NCBI GenBank assembly: GCA_903904755.1
Contig: CAIVDV010000046.1
Location: 1 to 39,797 of the forward strand
DNA from: an uncultured Acidobacteriaceae bacterium
Lineage (GTDB): Bacteria; Acidobacteriota; Terriglobia; Terriglobales; Acidobacteriaceae
DNA: 39,797 nucleotides
Direction: 5' to 3'
The notes under the pieces: generated by a model
What the model was told of the DNA's origin: nothing
Seen by the model: the letters and a program-made list of their open reading frames with translations, nothing else
Databases searched by the model: none
Translations under genes and position numbers: made by a program
Part shown: in pieces, positions 7,897 through 17,294 of the stretch
How the letters are laid out: every line of letters begins with the position of its first letter
How positions within the stretch are numbered: the stretch's first letter is position 1

Positions 7897-9276
7897 ATGA
7901 CTTCCCCACTGCAAAGTGACCTTCTGCTCAGTCTGCTCGCGCAGGCCATTCCCCGCCTCGAGAGCCATTTTTCCGCTCTTCCCGAAATGGACTCCGCCTC
8001 CGACCTCGCCACTCACGACGCCATGACGGACGTTCTCGGGCAGGTCGCCGACCGCATGGCCGACAACTTCCCCTACTTCCATCCCATGTACATCGGCCAG
8101 ATGCTCAAGGCGCCCCATCCTGTCGCGAAGGCCGCCTACGCGCTGGCCCAATCCATCAATCCCAACAACCATGCCCGCGATGGTGGCCGCGCCAGTTCTG
8201 AAATGGAAATCGAGGCCGTCGCTGGCCTCGCCCGGATGTTCGGCCTCCCGCAGCACCTCGGCCACCTCACCTCCGGCGGCACCTTTGCCAACCTTGAAGC
8301 CCTCTGGGTCGCCGGCCAGCTCCACCCCGGCAAGCGCATCCTCGCCTCGCAGCAGGCCCACTACACCCACTCCCGCATCACCTCCGTCCTCCAGTTGCCC
8401 TTCGCCAGTGTCCCCAGTGACACCGCCGGCCGCATGGACCTCACCGCTCTCGAAGACGAGCTGCGCAAAGGCGGCGTCGGCACTGTCGTCGCAACCCTCG
8501 GCACCACCGCCCTCGGCGCCGTCGATCCCCTCCACGAAATCCTCGCTCTCCAGGCCCGCTATGGATTCCGTATCCACGTTGACGCGGCCTACGGAGGCTA
8601 CTTTCGCCTCATCGCCGATCAGCTCGACCCCTCCGCCTCCGCCGCCTTCCTCGCCATCCATCACGCCGACTCCATCGTCGTCGACCCCCACAAGCATGGC
8701 CTCCAGCCCTACGGGTGCGGATGCATCCTCTTCCGCGACCCCGCCGTCGGCCGCCTCTACAGCCACAACTCTCCCTATACCTACTTCACCTCCTCCCAAC
8801 TCCACCTCGGCGAAATCAGCCTGGAGTGCTCCCGCGCAGGCGCGGCAGCCGTCGCACTCTGGGCCACTCAGCGTCTTCTACCGCTCGTACCCGGCGGCGA
8901 ATTTGCGCAGGGTCTCGCCGCCTCCCGCCGCGCTGCGCTTGAATTTGACCGCCGTCTCCGCACCGACGGCCGCTTCCTCGGCCTCTCCGCCATTCGCCCC
9001 GAACTCGATATAGTCGTCTGGCAGGTCGTGGCCGATGCCCTTGCGGAAAGCTCCCGTCGCGCCCAAAGCATTTTCGATCAAGCCGCGGCGGCCAATCTCC
9101 ACCTCGCGCTTGTACAATTGCCCGTAGCATTTTTTTGGGAAAACCCAGACAATCGATTTGCGAAAGGCGATATCGTCACCTGCCTCCGTTCCGTTCTCAT
9201 GAAACCCGAACATGAGGCATGGTTGGAAAGAATCTGGGACGTTCTTCGCGATAGTACTGACAAAGCACTTGCATAG
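7897..9276 (+). CDS. Pyridoxal-phosphate group II decarboxylase
   Basis: This fold-type I PLP enzyme of the GAD/aromatic-amino-acid/diaminobutyrate decarboxylase family has 459 residues from this ATG (466 from the alternative ATG at 7876). Visible elements are the HPMYIGQML segment near the N terminus, the phosphate-binding TSGGTFANLEALWVA, the PLP-ring aspartate in HVDAAYGG, and the Schiff-base lysine in DPHKHG (K266 from this start). The HK replacement is typical of the group II signature. It should decarboxylate an amino acid; substrate candidates (glutamate, aspartate, diaminobutyrate, aromatic) cannot be separated by eye. Neither candidate start has a clear Shine-Dalgarno. It is followed after 58 nt by the aldose epimerase-like gene, with no evident link. 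Confidence 0.88.
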   Translation: MTSPLQSDLLLSLLAQAIPRLESHFSALPEMDSASDLATHDAMTDVLGQVADRMADNFPYFHPMYIGQMLKAPHPVAKAAYALAQSINPNNHARDGGRASSEMEIEAVAGLARMFGLPQHLGHLTSGGTFANLEALWVAGQLHPGKRILASQQAHYTHSRITSVLQLPFASVPSDTAGRMDLTALEDELRKGGVGTVVATLGTTALGAVDPLHEILALQARYGFRIHVDAAYGGYFRLIADQLDPSASAAFLAIHHADSIVVDPHKHGLQPYGCGCILFRDPAVGRLYSHNSPYTYFTSSQLHLGEISLECSRAGAAAVALWATQRLLPLVPGGEFAQGLAASRRAALEFDRRLRTDGRFLGLSAIRPELDIVVWQVVADALAESSRRAQSIFDQAAAANLHLALVQLPVAFFWENPDNRFAKGDIVTCLRSVLMKPEHEAWLERIWDVLRDSTDKALA

Positions 9277-9334
9277 AATGCCTTCGGGCAGATAACGTGT
9301 TTTTTGGCTGGAGAAGTGGTTCCGGAACACCCAA

Positions 9335-10318
9335 GTGAGGCATCTGGTGGGCGAAATAGAAAACGTTGTCATTCAAGCCGGAAGCTGCTCCGTGACGATC
9401 CTGCCCGCTCTCGGCGGCAAAGTCGCCTCCATCTCAGTCCACGGCATTCAGCTCCTCCAGGCACCCCTGCTCCCATGCGCTCCACGCACCCAGACCATGG
9501 GATTTGCCGAGGCGGACGCAAGCGGCTGGGATGAGTGCCTACCCTCAGTTGCCGCCTGCCAGGTTCACTCCCCGACCGGCGAGCACTCCATCCCCGACCA
9601 CGGCGACCTCTGGCGCGTTCCATGGCGCGTCATCGACGCATCCACCGACTCCGCCACCCTCACCGGCACCTGCTTCTCCCTGCCCCTTGAGCTCACCCGA
9701 ACCGTGCTCCTCTCTGAGACTGCCACCGGCTGGCGGCTCAGCCTTATCTATACGGTGGCCAATCTCGGCACCACCCCCACGCCCTGGTCCTGGGCCGCTC
9801 ATCCCCTGTTCATCGCCCAAGCCGGCGACCGTGTCCAACTGCCCCCAACCATTACCACTCTTCGTCTTGAGGGTTCCGGCGGCGCGCTTCTCGGCACCAA
9901 CGGCGACCAGGTTTCCTGGCCCATCGCCACCCTCGTCAATGGCTCCACCGACGATCTCAGCCGGGCCAAATCCCCGGATTCCGGTCGCGGCGACAAGCTC
10001 TTCAGTGGCAAGCTCAGCCGAGCCGCCGGCGAAGACTGGTGCGCCCTGGAGCGCCCCTCCGTCGGCCTCAAAATCACTTTCCGCTTCGACCCCGACATCA
10101 CCCCATATCTCGGCATGTGGCTCTGCTACAGCGGCTGGCCCGATGGCGCGGCAAACCGTCAGCAGTGTGTCGCTCTTGAGCCCGCCACTGCTCCCGTCGA
10201 CTCCCTCGCGGAACTCGGCCCCTGGTCACGCACTCTCGCCCCCGGCGAAACCTGCAGTTGGCCCATGGAAATTGAAATAGAAAAAATACAAGGAAATTGG
10301 GAGGATAGGCTGGCATGA
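9335..10318 (+). CDS. Aldose 1-epimerase-like protein (galactose mutarotase fold)
   Basis: This 327-residue protein has the beta-sandwich signatures of aldose 1-epimerases. These are an early SDHGD-like element (DHGDLWRV), the catalytic-histidine segment AAHPLF near residue 155, and a late glutamate in ALEPATAPVD near residue 281, equivalent to the catalytic base. It would interconvert alpha and beta anomers of an aldose, matching the galactokinase immediately downstream. The stop overlaps the galK start by 4 nt (ATGA), so the pair is translationally coupled. The start is taken as GTG 9335; GTG 9347 is an alternative. Sequence is divergent from classical GalM, so substrate assignment rests mainly on context. 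Confidence 0.78.
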   Translation: MRHLVGEIENVVIQAGSCSVTILPALGGKVASISVHGIQLLQAPLLPCAPRTQTMGFAEADASGWDECLPSVAACQVHSPTGEHSIPDHGDLWRVPWRVIDASTDSATLTGTCFSLPLELTRTVLLSETATGWRLSLIYTVANLGTTPTPWSWAAHPLFIAQAGDRVQLPPTITTLRLEGSGGALLGTNGDQVSWPIATLVNGSTDDLSRAKSPDSGRGDKLFSGKLSRAAGEDWCALERPSVGLKITFRFDPDITPYLGMWLCYSGWPDGAANRQQCVALEPATAPVDSLAELGPWSRTLAPGETCSWPMEIEIEKIQGNWEDRLA

Positions 10319-11469
10319 ACGATCCTGCTGCTCTCCGTATCGCGCACCAGGCCCGTTACGGCGTGGAACCCCATGTATATGTCGCCCCAGGGCGTGTCAA
10401 CCTTATCGGCGAACACACCGACTACGCCGAGGGCTTTGTCATGCCGGCGGCGATTGACTTCGCTACGCTCGCTGCCATCTCGCCGCGCACCGACGGCCGC
10501 ATCGTCATCTTCGCCCAGAATTTCGACGAAGAACGCAGTTGGCCCATCGATGAGTTGCCCTCCGAGCGCTCCAAACACTGGTCCGACTATCCTCTCGGCA
10601 TCCTCTCCATCCTTGCCGGCGAAGGCTACCAGCTCCCCGCCTTCTCCCTCACCCTCTGGGGCGATGTCCCGCTCGGCTCCGGCCTCTCCAGTTCCGCCGC
10701 CGTTGAGGTTGCCACCATCACCGCCGTCACCGGCCTGATGGGCGTCACCATCCCCGGCCCGCAAATCGCCCGCCTCTCCCAGCGCGCTGAGAATGAGTTC
10801 GTCGGCGCAAACTGCGGCATCATGGACCAGTTCATCTCCGCCAACGGCGCTGCAGATCACGCTCTCCTGCTCGACTGCCGCGACCTCAGCTTCCGTCTCG
10901 CCCCCATCCCTGACTCCATGGCTCTCGTCATCGCCAACACCATGGTCAAGCACGCCATCACCGGCGGAGAATATGCCACCCGCCGTGCCGAAGTCGAAGA
11001 GGCCTGCCGCATCCTCGCCACGCATCGGCCTGAAATCAAATTCCTCCGTGACGCCACAGTTGAAGATCTCGCCCAGTGGGGCCATGAAATCCCCCCTGAT
11101 GCCTTCAAGCGCGCCCGCCACGTCATAACGGAGAACAACCGCACCGTCGCTGCGGCAGACGCTCTCCTCGCCAACGACATGGCCACTCTCGGCCGTCTCA
11201 TGCACCAGGCGCACGTCAGCTACAGTCAGGACTTCGAGGCCAGTTGCGAAGAGGCTGACACCATGGTCGAGCTCGCCCAGGACCTCCCCGGCCTCATCGG
11301 CGCCCGCCTCACCGGCGGCGGCTTCGGCGGCTGCACCGTCAACGTCGTGGAAAAGGACAAGGCTCCCGCATTTGCCCGCGCCCTCGCCGACCGATACCAG
11401 AAGGCCACCGGCATCGCACCTCAAATCCACATCTGCCACGCCTCGGCCGGTGCTCACCGTATCAGTTAG
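10315..11469 (+). CDS. galK: Galactokinase
   Basis: This 384-residue GHMP kinase phosphorylates alpha-D-galactose at C1 with ATP, the first committed Leloir step, in the cytoplasm. The galactokinase signature GRVNLIGEHTDY (residues 27-38, with E33, H34 and D36) binds the sugar. GSGLSSSAA near 121-129 is the ATP loop, CGIMDQ near 167-172 supplies the catalytic aspartate, and TGGGFGGC near 334 is GHMP motif 3. Its ATG overlaps the upstream epimerase stop, with GGGAGGAT as the ribosome-binding site about 8 nt upstream. No galT or galE is in the window, so galactose-1-phosphate must be handled by genes elsewhere. Confidence 0.97.
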   Translation: MNDPAALRIAHQARYGVEPHVYVAPGRVNLIGEHTDYAEGFVMPAAIDFATLAAISPRTDGRIVIFAQNFDEERSWPIDELPSERSKHWSDYPLGILSILAGEGYQLPAFSLTLWGDVPLGSGLSSSAAVEVATITAVTGLMGVTIPGPQIARLSQRAENEFVGANCGIMDQFISANGAADHALLLDCRDLSFRLAPIPDSMALVIANTMVKHAITGGEYATRRAEVEEACRILATHRPEIKFLRDATVEDLAQWGHEIPPDAFKRARHVITENNRTVAAADALLANDMATLGRLMHQAHVSYSQDFEASCEEADTMVELAQDLPGLIGARLTGGGFGGCTVNVVEKDKAPAFARALADRYQKATGIAPQIHICHASAGAHRIS

Positions 11470-11490
11470 GCCTTTTTTCAGAAAAACCGT

Positions 11491-11518
11491 CGGGCAGTTG
11501 CTACGTCGCAGCTGCCCG
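11491..11518 (+). terminator. Terminator hairpin after galK
   Basis: CGGGCAGTTGC (11491-11501) pairs with GCAGCTGCCCG (11508-11518), 11 pairs with one T-G wobble and loop TACGTC. It is followed by TTCCTCTT rather than an unbroken T-run. It lies 21 nt after the galK stop. Confidence 0.5.
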
Positions 11519-11873
11519 TTCCTCTTGCCAACTAAATCGCTCTTCCGCACAACTTATCTCTGCCCATCCCTGGTCCAAAGCAAAAATTTCTTGACCACAG
11601 TGGCATTGAGCACCGGCCGCTGCCCAGTTTTTGCTACTTCCTTCATAAGGCTCTTGTTACAATCACCGCAGTCCCCTCGTGCTTCAAGGTCGCGTTTTGC
11701 TGCATCTTCAATGCATTTCCGGCCGGGACGCAAGTTTGAAAATTTTAGCTGGCTGCGGGATGTCAACCAAGGCCTGTGCAGCAACGATCATGAGCGCCCC
11801 GCAAAAGTGCTCTCCTGCTCCTGTTGCCCAGTCCCCATACCCGACACCGAATCAGCCCTGGAGAACTGGTTTC
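11519..11873 (+). promoter_or_regulatory. Upstream region of glycogen phosphorylase
   Basis: About 355 nt without a supported gene. An extended -10 (TGTTACAAT, 11655-11663) is the best promoter candidate, with no good -35 at standard spacing. The glgP frame is open through the second half of this stretch, but the codons before 11874 do not resemble the family. The start is placed at 11874, where GGAG sits 10 nt upstream. Confidence 0.35.
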
Positions 11874-13640
11874 ATGCCCAAGATTGCCGCGTTCAAGACC
11901 CCTTCCTATGAGCCGCTTCCGCACAACGGTGTCGTAGCGTATTTTTCCATGGAAATTGCCATCAACCCAGGGATGCCCACCTATTCCGGTGGCCTCGGCG
12001 TTCTCGCCGGCGATACCCTCCGCTCCGCAGCCGATCTCAACACCCCGCTGGTCGCCTTTAGCCTCCTCCATCGGAAAGGCTATTTCCGCCAGCACCTCGA
12101 CGAGCACGGCATCCAGACTGAAGATATTCAGCCCTGGGTTGTCGAAGATTTCTGTACTGAGGAAACACCCCGCATCACCGTCAATATTGAAGACCGCATC
12201 GTCACCGTCCGCGCCTGGCGTTATGAGATGGTCGGTCGCTCGGGTCACGTCATTCCTATCTATCTCCTTGACACGGACATCCCCGAAAACTCTCCCTGGG
12301 ACCGCACCCTCACCGATCACCTCTACGGTGGCGACAGCAACTACCGCCTCCAGCAGGAAATCGTCCTTGGCATGGGCGGCGTCCGCATGCTCCATGCCCT
12401 TGGCCAGCGCGTCAATGTTTATCACATGAACGAAGGCCACGCCGCCTTCCTCACCCTCGCTCTCCTGGAATCCCAGCTCGGCGGCGGCCCGCTCAATCGC
12501 GTCTCCCCCGTTGATATTGAGGCTGTGCGCAAGCAGTGCGTCTTCACCACCCACACTCCCGTCCCCGCCGGCCACGACCGCTTCAGCATCGAGCAGTCCA
12601 TCCGCATCCTCGGCGGCGAGCGCACCGCACGCCTTGAGTCCCTCGGCTGCTGCCACGAAGGCATGTTGAACATGACCTACGTCGCGCTCCGCTTCTCGCG
12701 CTACTGCAATGGTGTCGCTCTCCAGCACGGCAACGTCTCCCGCGCCATGTTCCCGGAGTATCGTGTCGATGCCATCACCAACGGCGTCCACGCTCCCACC
12801 TGGGTTTCGCCCCAGTTCCAGGACCTCTTCGATCGCTCCATCGATCACTGGCGCCGCGACAACCTCTTCCTCCGCAACGCAATTGAGGTGCCGCTGGAAG
12901 AAGTCATCCGCGCCCACGCGCAGGCCAAGGAGACCCTCCTCGCCGAGGTCGCTTCCCGCACCGGCCTCGTCCTCAATCCCAAGGTCCTCACCCTCGGCTT
13001 TGCTCGCCGCGCTGCCACTTACAAGCGCGCCGACCTGCTCTTTACCCACCCCGAACGCCTCGTGGAAATCGCCAAGGCCGCCGGCGGTCTCCAGATACTC
13101 TACGCGGGCAAGGCCCATCCCCAGGATTTCCCCGGGAAGGAAATCATCCACCAGGTCATCGAGAAGGCCCACGAAATCTCCGGTGCCGATCTCCGCATCG
13201 TCTATCTCGAGAATTACGACTGGGACCTCGGTGCGCTGCTCACTGCCGGTGTCGATGTCTGGGTCAATACCCCCCGCCGTCCCTACGAGGCTTCCGGCAC
13301 CAGCGGCATGAAGGCCGCCCTCAACGGCGTTCCCTCTCTCTCAATCCTCGACGGCTGGTGGATTGAAGGCTGCCTCGAAGGCTTCACCGGCTGGGCCATT
13401 GAAGATGGCGCAGACGATATCGCCGAGGCAGACAACCTCTACGCCAAGCTGGAAAACTCTGTGGTCGCGCTCTACAACCGCGGTGCAGAAGCATGGGGCA
13501 AGCTCATGCGCACCACCATCGCCTACAACGGATCCTTCTTCAACACCAATCGCATGGTCAAGCAGTACATCCGCAACGCCTACTACCCGATGTCCCTGCT
13601 GCCCCTCTCGGAAGTCGAAGAAGAAGTCGCAGCCAAGTAA
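11874..13640 (+). CDS. glgP: Alpha-glucan (glycogen) phosphorylase, short form
   Basis: This 588-residue GT35 phosphorylase releases glucose-1-phosphate from alpha-1,4-glucans using phosphate and PLP. The N terminus has the short-class start AYFSMEIAINPGMPTYSGGL and LAGDTLRSAADL, and the middle HMNEGHAAF. The PLP lysine lies in SGTSGMKAALNG (K480), followed by SILDGWW. It is shorter than the roughly 800-residue animal/E. coli type and lacks their N-terminal extension. The frame is open back to 11679, but GGAG 10 nt before ATG 11874 and family length favour this start. It lies downstream of galK, separated by a terminator, so it is probably its own unit in a sugar-use neighbourhood. A strong terminator follows. 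Confidence 0.93.
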   Translation: MPKIAAFKTPSYEPLPHNGVVAYFSMEIAINPGMPTYSGGLGVLAGDTLRSAADLNTPLVAFSLLHRKGYFRQHLDEHGIQTEDIQPWVVEDFCTEETPRITVNIEDRIVTVRAWRYEMVGRSGHVIPIYLLDTDIPENSPWDRTLTDHLYGGDSNYRLQQEIVLGMGGVRMLHALGQRVNVYHMNEGHAAFLTLALLESQLGGGPLNRVSPVDIEAVRKQCVFTTHTPVPAGHDRFSIEQSIRILGGERTARLESLGCCHEGMLNMTYVALRFSRYCNGVALQHGNVSRAMFPEYRVDAITNGVHAPTWVSPQFQDLFDRSIDHWRRDNLFLRNAIEVPLEEVIRAHAQAKETLLAEVASRTGLVLNPKVLTLGFARRAATYKRADLLFTHPERLVEIAKAAGGLQILYAGKAHPQDFPGKEIIHQVIEKAHEISGADLRIVYLENYDWDLGALLTAGVDVWVNTPRRPYEASGTSGMKAALNGVPSLSILDGWWIEGCLEGFTGWAIEDGADDIAEADNLYAKLENSVVALYNRGAEAWGKLMRTTIAYNGSFFNTNRMVKQYIRNAYYPMSLLPLSEVEEEVAAK

Positions 13641-13663
13641 ACGCAAGCAATCACTTCACTCCA

Positions 13664-13714
13664 CAACGTCCCGGAAGCGGCCGCAAGGCCACCCTTCCGG
13701 GACGTTGCTGTTTT
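13664..13714 (+). terminator. Strong terminator of glgP with nested GNRA hairpin
   Basis: CAACGTCCCGGAAG (13664-13677) and CTTCCGGGACGTTG (13694-13707) form a perfect 14-bp stem. The intervening 16 nt contain a second helix, GGCC-GCAA-GGCC, with a GNRA tetraloop. CTGTTTT follows. It is 23 nt beyond the glgP stop. Confidence 0.8.
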
Positions 13715-13858
13715 CATCACCCCTCCCGGTCCCCAGCCCCATCTCCTGTGCTACCATCCGCGTACACGGCTCCGCACCAGTTTCCCTGAAGGGAATGCAA
13801 TCGAGATGGCCGGTCTGCGCCCGCCATTGCTCATTGTTTGCGCGAGCAAGGAGACGCC

Positions 13859-14971
13859 ATGGCTGCGGATCAACGCCCCCTGAGCATCGGCGAAATACTC
13901 GACCAGACCGCTGCGGTCTACCGCAAAAACTTCCTGCCGCTCGTCAGCATCACGGCTCCTCCTGCCGCAGCGATGATTGCACTCGTTGGCATCTTCGCCC
14001 TCTTTTTTGTAACCCGTATGCCGGCAATCAAAACCGACACCACAGTAGGCATTGAGTTCGTCCTTCTCGGCATCGCATTTGTTCTTCTCGGCTTGCCACT
14101 TATCCTCGGCATCACCGCCGTCTCGCTCGGCGCTTCCAACCATGCTGTCCTCTGCGCCCATCGCGGACTGCCCATCACCATTCGCGGCAGTTACTCTTAC
14201 GCGCTCTCCCGCTTCTGGCGTCTCGTCTGGCTGCTCGTTCTGCAGGCACTGCTCGCAGGCGTCATCCCCTACATCGTCTTTATCATCCTTGCCGTTGCCG
14301 GGATCGCCATCACCGCCATCCTCTCCCCCGCCATGAAGGGCACCGCCGCCGTCCTCCTCGGCGTTCTCGCCGTCGTCGGCATCCTCGCGCTCATCGTCCT
14401 CTGCATCTGGCTCTGGATACGGATGGCCCTCGGCTGCCCCGTCGTCGTGGCTGAAGACAAATTCGCATGGGACGCCATCAAGCGCAGCAACCAGCTCACC
14501 AAAGGCTCGCGCGGACGCATCTTCCTCATGCTCGTCCTCGTCTGGATCCTTGTGATGGCCGTCTCCATGGTCCTCGTCGCTCCCGTCGATATAGGCGTCG
14601 CAATCTTCTTCCGCAAATCCCTCGTCGGCGGTCAACCACCCACCACCTTCGCCGTCGCCCTCCAATTGGTCAATCTTGCCATCGACTTCGCCGTCCGCAC
14701 CCTGGTGATGCCCATCTACGCCATCGCTCTGATGCTCTTCTACTTTGACCAGCGCACCCGCCAGGAGGGCTACGACATCGAACTCCTCATGGCCCGCGCC
14801 GGGTGGGGCACCGCCGCCGAGGCAACCGCCCCACCCGCTGCTTATTCCCATGCGGATCCCATCGCCCCTGAACCTGTCGCCGTAGTCCCTGAGCCCGTCC
14901 TTCCTCCGTCCCCGGCATTTGAGCCTGCCCCCACCCAGGAGCCCGAATGGCCCAATCAGGACAGCCAATAG
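13859..14971 (+). CDS. Multi-pass membrane protein of the MoxR/DUF58 cluster
   Basis: This 370-residue integral membrane protein has about six to seven helices. The N terminus, LSIGEILDQTAAVYRKNF, and the closing segment FYFDQRTRQEGYDIELLM are typical of the glycerophosphoryl-diester-phosphodiesterase-like membrane-domain proteins often found beside DUF4129 genes. The last 70 residues are a proline/alanine/glutamate-rich soluble tail. No catalytic residues were recognised. AAGGAG sits 6-8 nt before ATG 13859, fixing the start. It overlaps the DUF4129 gene by 25 nt in another frame, so it opens the operon that runs to 19698. Its role is probably structural or in envelope transport, inferred from context only. 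Confidence 0.75.
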   Translation: MAADQRPLSIGEILDQTAAVYRKNFLPLVSITAPPAAAMIALVGIFALFFVTRMPAIKTDTTVGIEFVLLGIAFVLLGLPLILGITAVSLGASNHAVLCAHRGLPITIRGSYSYALSRFWRLVWLLVLQALLAGVIPYIVFIILAVAGIAITAILSPAMKGTAAVLLGVLAVVGILALIVLCIWLWIRMALGCPVVVAEDKFAWDAIKRSNQLTKGSRGRIFLMLVLVWILVMAVSMVLVAPVDIGVAIFFRKSLVGGQPPTTFAVALQLVNLAIDFAVRTLVMPIYAIALMLFYFDQRTRQEGYDIELLMARAGWGTAAEATAPPAAYSHADPIAPEPVAVVPEPVLPPSPAFEPAPTQEPEWPNQDSQ

Positions 14972-16041
14972 CGGGCCTCCCCCAATCCGTATTCCTGCGC
15001 CAGTCCCTCGCGCTGCGCATGCTTCTCTGCGCCTTATTGGCGCTAGCCCCCCTCTGCGCCCGCGCCTCCGACCCCGCCCCCCTCACCCTCCCCGCCTACC
15101 GCGCCACGCTCGAATCCATGGACCAAGTCCTCGCCGACTGCCAGGCCTCCTCCGCAAACTGCAAAGGCCCCGCCGTCGAAGCCATTCCCGCCAAACTCAC
15201 TATCCAGGACGGCACCCAAACCCGTACTCTTCGCTACAACTGGCTGCGAGCTACCCTCGACCAGGCCGCTGCTCCGCCCCAGAAGTCCAATCCCACCCCC
15301 GATAAAAACACAGCCAAAGCCCCCGACTCAGGCGGCAATTCCAAAGACACACAGTCCACCGCCGACAAGCTCGCCGCAGCCCGCACCCGCCTCCACGACG
15401 AATGGCTCTGGGCCGGCGGCCCCACCCAGCCGCACTCTGCCCCAGCCTCCCAGCGCCAGGCTCTTGAACGCATCCTGTCTCAAAAGGAATACCTCCGCCT
15501 CAACCTCGCGCCCACCCTCTGGCAACGAATCCAGGAAAAGCTCTCCCTGTGGGTCAGCAAAGCCCTCGGCGTACTCTCAGAGGCCGCCCCCAAAGGTGCC
15601 TGGGTCTGGCGCGCCATTGAGATCACCGTCCTCCTTGCCGCCTGCATCGGCCTCGTCTGGTACCTCATGCGCCTGGAGCGCTCCGGCCGCGCCCAAAGCA
15701 GCTTCCGACCCGACCTCGACGGCTCCCCCATCTCCGCCCGCGACTGGCAACTCTGGCTTGACGACGCCCGCCAAGCAGCAGACTCCGGCGACTGGCGTCA
15801 AGCCGTCCACCTTGTCTACTGGGCCAGTATCGCCCGCCTGGAACAGAGCGGCCTCTGGCCCGCTGACCGCGCCCGTACCCCCCGGGAATACCTCCGTCTC
15901 CTCGGCGACGAGGCCAAACAGCGACCCGCACTCCTCGCCCTCACCCGCGCCTTTGAGCGCACCTGGTACGCCGGCCAACCCGCCCAGGAAGACGACTACC
16001 GCCAGGCAGCCCGACTGGCTGCCACCCTGGGGGCGCGCTGA
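14947..16041 (+). CDS. DUF4129 domain protein
   Basis: This 364-residue protein begins with a hydrophobic signal or anchor (residues 20-40), then a hydrophilic, alanine-rich, probably extracytoplasmic half. A second membrane helix (AIEITVLLAACIGLVWYLM) lies near 225-245. The C-terminal domain carries the DUF4129 signatures: paired helices with HLVYWASIARLE, RTPREYLRLL, and FERTWYAGQPA. DUF4129 proteins occur with MoxR and DUF58 but have no known reaction. Its start overlaps the preceding gene by 25 nt, and its stop shares one base with the next start (TGATG), showing tight translational coupling. Confidence 0.82.
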   Translation: MAQSGQPIAGLPQSVFLRQSLALRMLLCALLALAPLCARASDPAPLTLPAYRATLESMDQVLADCQASSANCKGPAVEAIPAKLTIQDGTQTRTLRYNWLRATLDQAAAPPQKSNPTPDKNTAKAPDSGGNSKDTQSTADKLAAARTRLHDEWLWAGGPTQPHSAPASQRQALERILSQKEYLRLNLAPTLWQRIQEKLSLWVSKALGVLSEAAPKGAWVWRAIEITVLLAACIGLVWYLMRLERSGRAQSSFRPDLDGSPISARDWQLWLDDARQAADSGDWRQAVHLVYWASIARLEQSGLWPADRARTPREYLRLLGDEAKQRPALLALTRAFERTWYAGQPAQEDDYRQAARLAATLGAR

Positions 16042-17264
16042 TGGCCACCTCAATCCTCGACAAACGCGACCGCCAGCTCGTCGGCATCTTCCTCGCACTC
16101 GTCCTCCTCCTGCTCATCCTCGTCGCCGTCTTCACCCCCAAAGCGGACGACGACCGCAACCCCCTTCCCGGCAGCAACCTCACCACCAGGCACGGCGCAA
16201 AAGCAGCCTTCACCCTTCTCCAGGACTCCGGTTACCTGGTCACCCGCTGGGAGCTTCCCCTGGCTACCCTTGCTGACCGCGCCAACCCCCAAACCGTCCT
16301 CATCCTGGCCCAGCCCATCACCCAGCAGATGGAAGACGAACACGCCCTCCGCAGCATCCTGGAGAAAGGCGGACGTGTCCTCGTCACCGGCCTCGCCGGC
16401 GGCCAAATGCTCCCCGGCGTTTCCCTCTCCAAACCCCTCCTTGGCAGCCCCCTCTGCCAGGCCTCCCCCGTCGGCATCTCCCCCCTCGCCACCCCCGGCA
16501 CCATCTCGATGATCCCTGAAGCCAGTTGGAAATTCGATGGCCTCCGCAGCCGCCCCGAGTTTGTCGCCGATTACGAGTGCGATGGCGGCGCGGTCGTCGC
16601 CGAGTACCCATGGGCCAAAGGCCACATCGTGTGGTGGGCCAACGCCACCCCGCTCGAAAATGCAAACATCCGCAAGGACCAGAACCTCGAACTCCTCCTC
16701 AACTCCATCGGCCCCGCCACCCTCGCTGGCCAGCCCCAGCAAATCTTCTGGGACGAGTCCCTCCACGGCCTCGGCTCCTCGACCTGGGACTTCACCTCCG
16801 GCCCCATCTGGCCCCTCGTCCAGTGGGGCGCAGCAGGCCTCGCCCTCCTCACCATCCTCAGCTACAGCCGCCGCAGCGGCCCCATCCGCTCCCTCCCAGA
16901 GGCGCCCCGCACCACCCCTATCGAATTCGCTGACGCCCTCGGCGGCCTCTACAAATCCGCCGGCGCCAGCTCCACCGCCGTCGCCATCGCCTGGGACCGC
17001 TTCCGCACCACCGCCGCCCACCTCGCCGGCCTCCGCACCGTACCCACGCACCCCGCCGAACTCTCCCAGGGCCTCATCCGCCGCTTCGGCCCCATTGCCG
17101 AACCCATGGCCGCCGTCCTCGAAGACGCCGCGCTCGAATGCCAGAACGACGCACTCAAGCCCAAACGCGCCCTCGCCCTCGTCCAGCAGCTCCACGACTT
17201 CGAAATCACCCTGCGCGACGCTTCGACCCGAAGCAGACGCCCCAACGGCCCCCAGGCCGCATAA
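16041..17264 (+). CDS. DUF4350 domain protein
   Basis: This 407-residue protein has an N-terminal membrane helix (LVGIFLALVLLLLILVAVF), then a periplasmic-like DUF4350 domain starting at the NLTTRHGAKAAFTLLQDSGY segment. A second helix follows near 265-280 (WGAAGLALLTILSY), with a cytoplasmic helical tail after it. The GGRVLVTG strand-turn recalls a Rossmann or GATase-like fold, as in the family. No catalytic residue can be named. It begins within the DUF4129 stop codon and ends 30 nt before the MoxR start. Co-occurrence with DUF4129, MoxR and DUF58 is the diagnostic context for this family. Confidence 0.8.
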   Translation: MATSILDKRDRQLVGIFLALVLLLLILVAVFTPKADDDRNPLPGSNLTTRHGAKAAFTLLQDSGYLVTRWELPLATLADRANPQTVLILAQPITQQMEDEHALRSILEKGGRVLVTGLAGGQMLPGVSLSKPLLGSPLCQASPVGISPLATPGTISMIPEASWKFDGLRSRPEFVADYECDGGAVVAEYPWAKGHIVWWANATPLENANIRKDQNLELLLNSIGPATLAGQPQQIFWDESLHGLGSSTWDFTSGPIWPLVQWGAAGLALLTILSYSRRSGPIRSLPEAPRTTPIEFADALGGLYKSAGASSTAVAIAWDRFRTTAAHLAGLRTVPTHPAELSQGLIRRFGPIAEPMAAVLEDAALECQNDALKPKRALALVQQLHDFEITLRDASTRSRRPNGPQAA

Positions 17265-17294
17265 TCAGCATTCATTCTCCCGAAGGAACCTCGC

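Noticed and set aside
10159-11550. 463-codon minus-strand frame over galK
   Set aside because: galK has all its family motifs on the plus strand, and the reverse frame has none.
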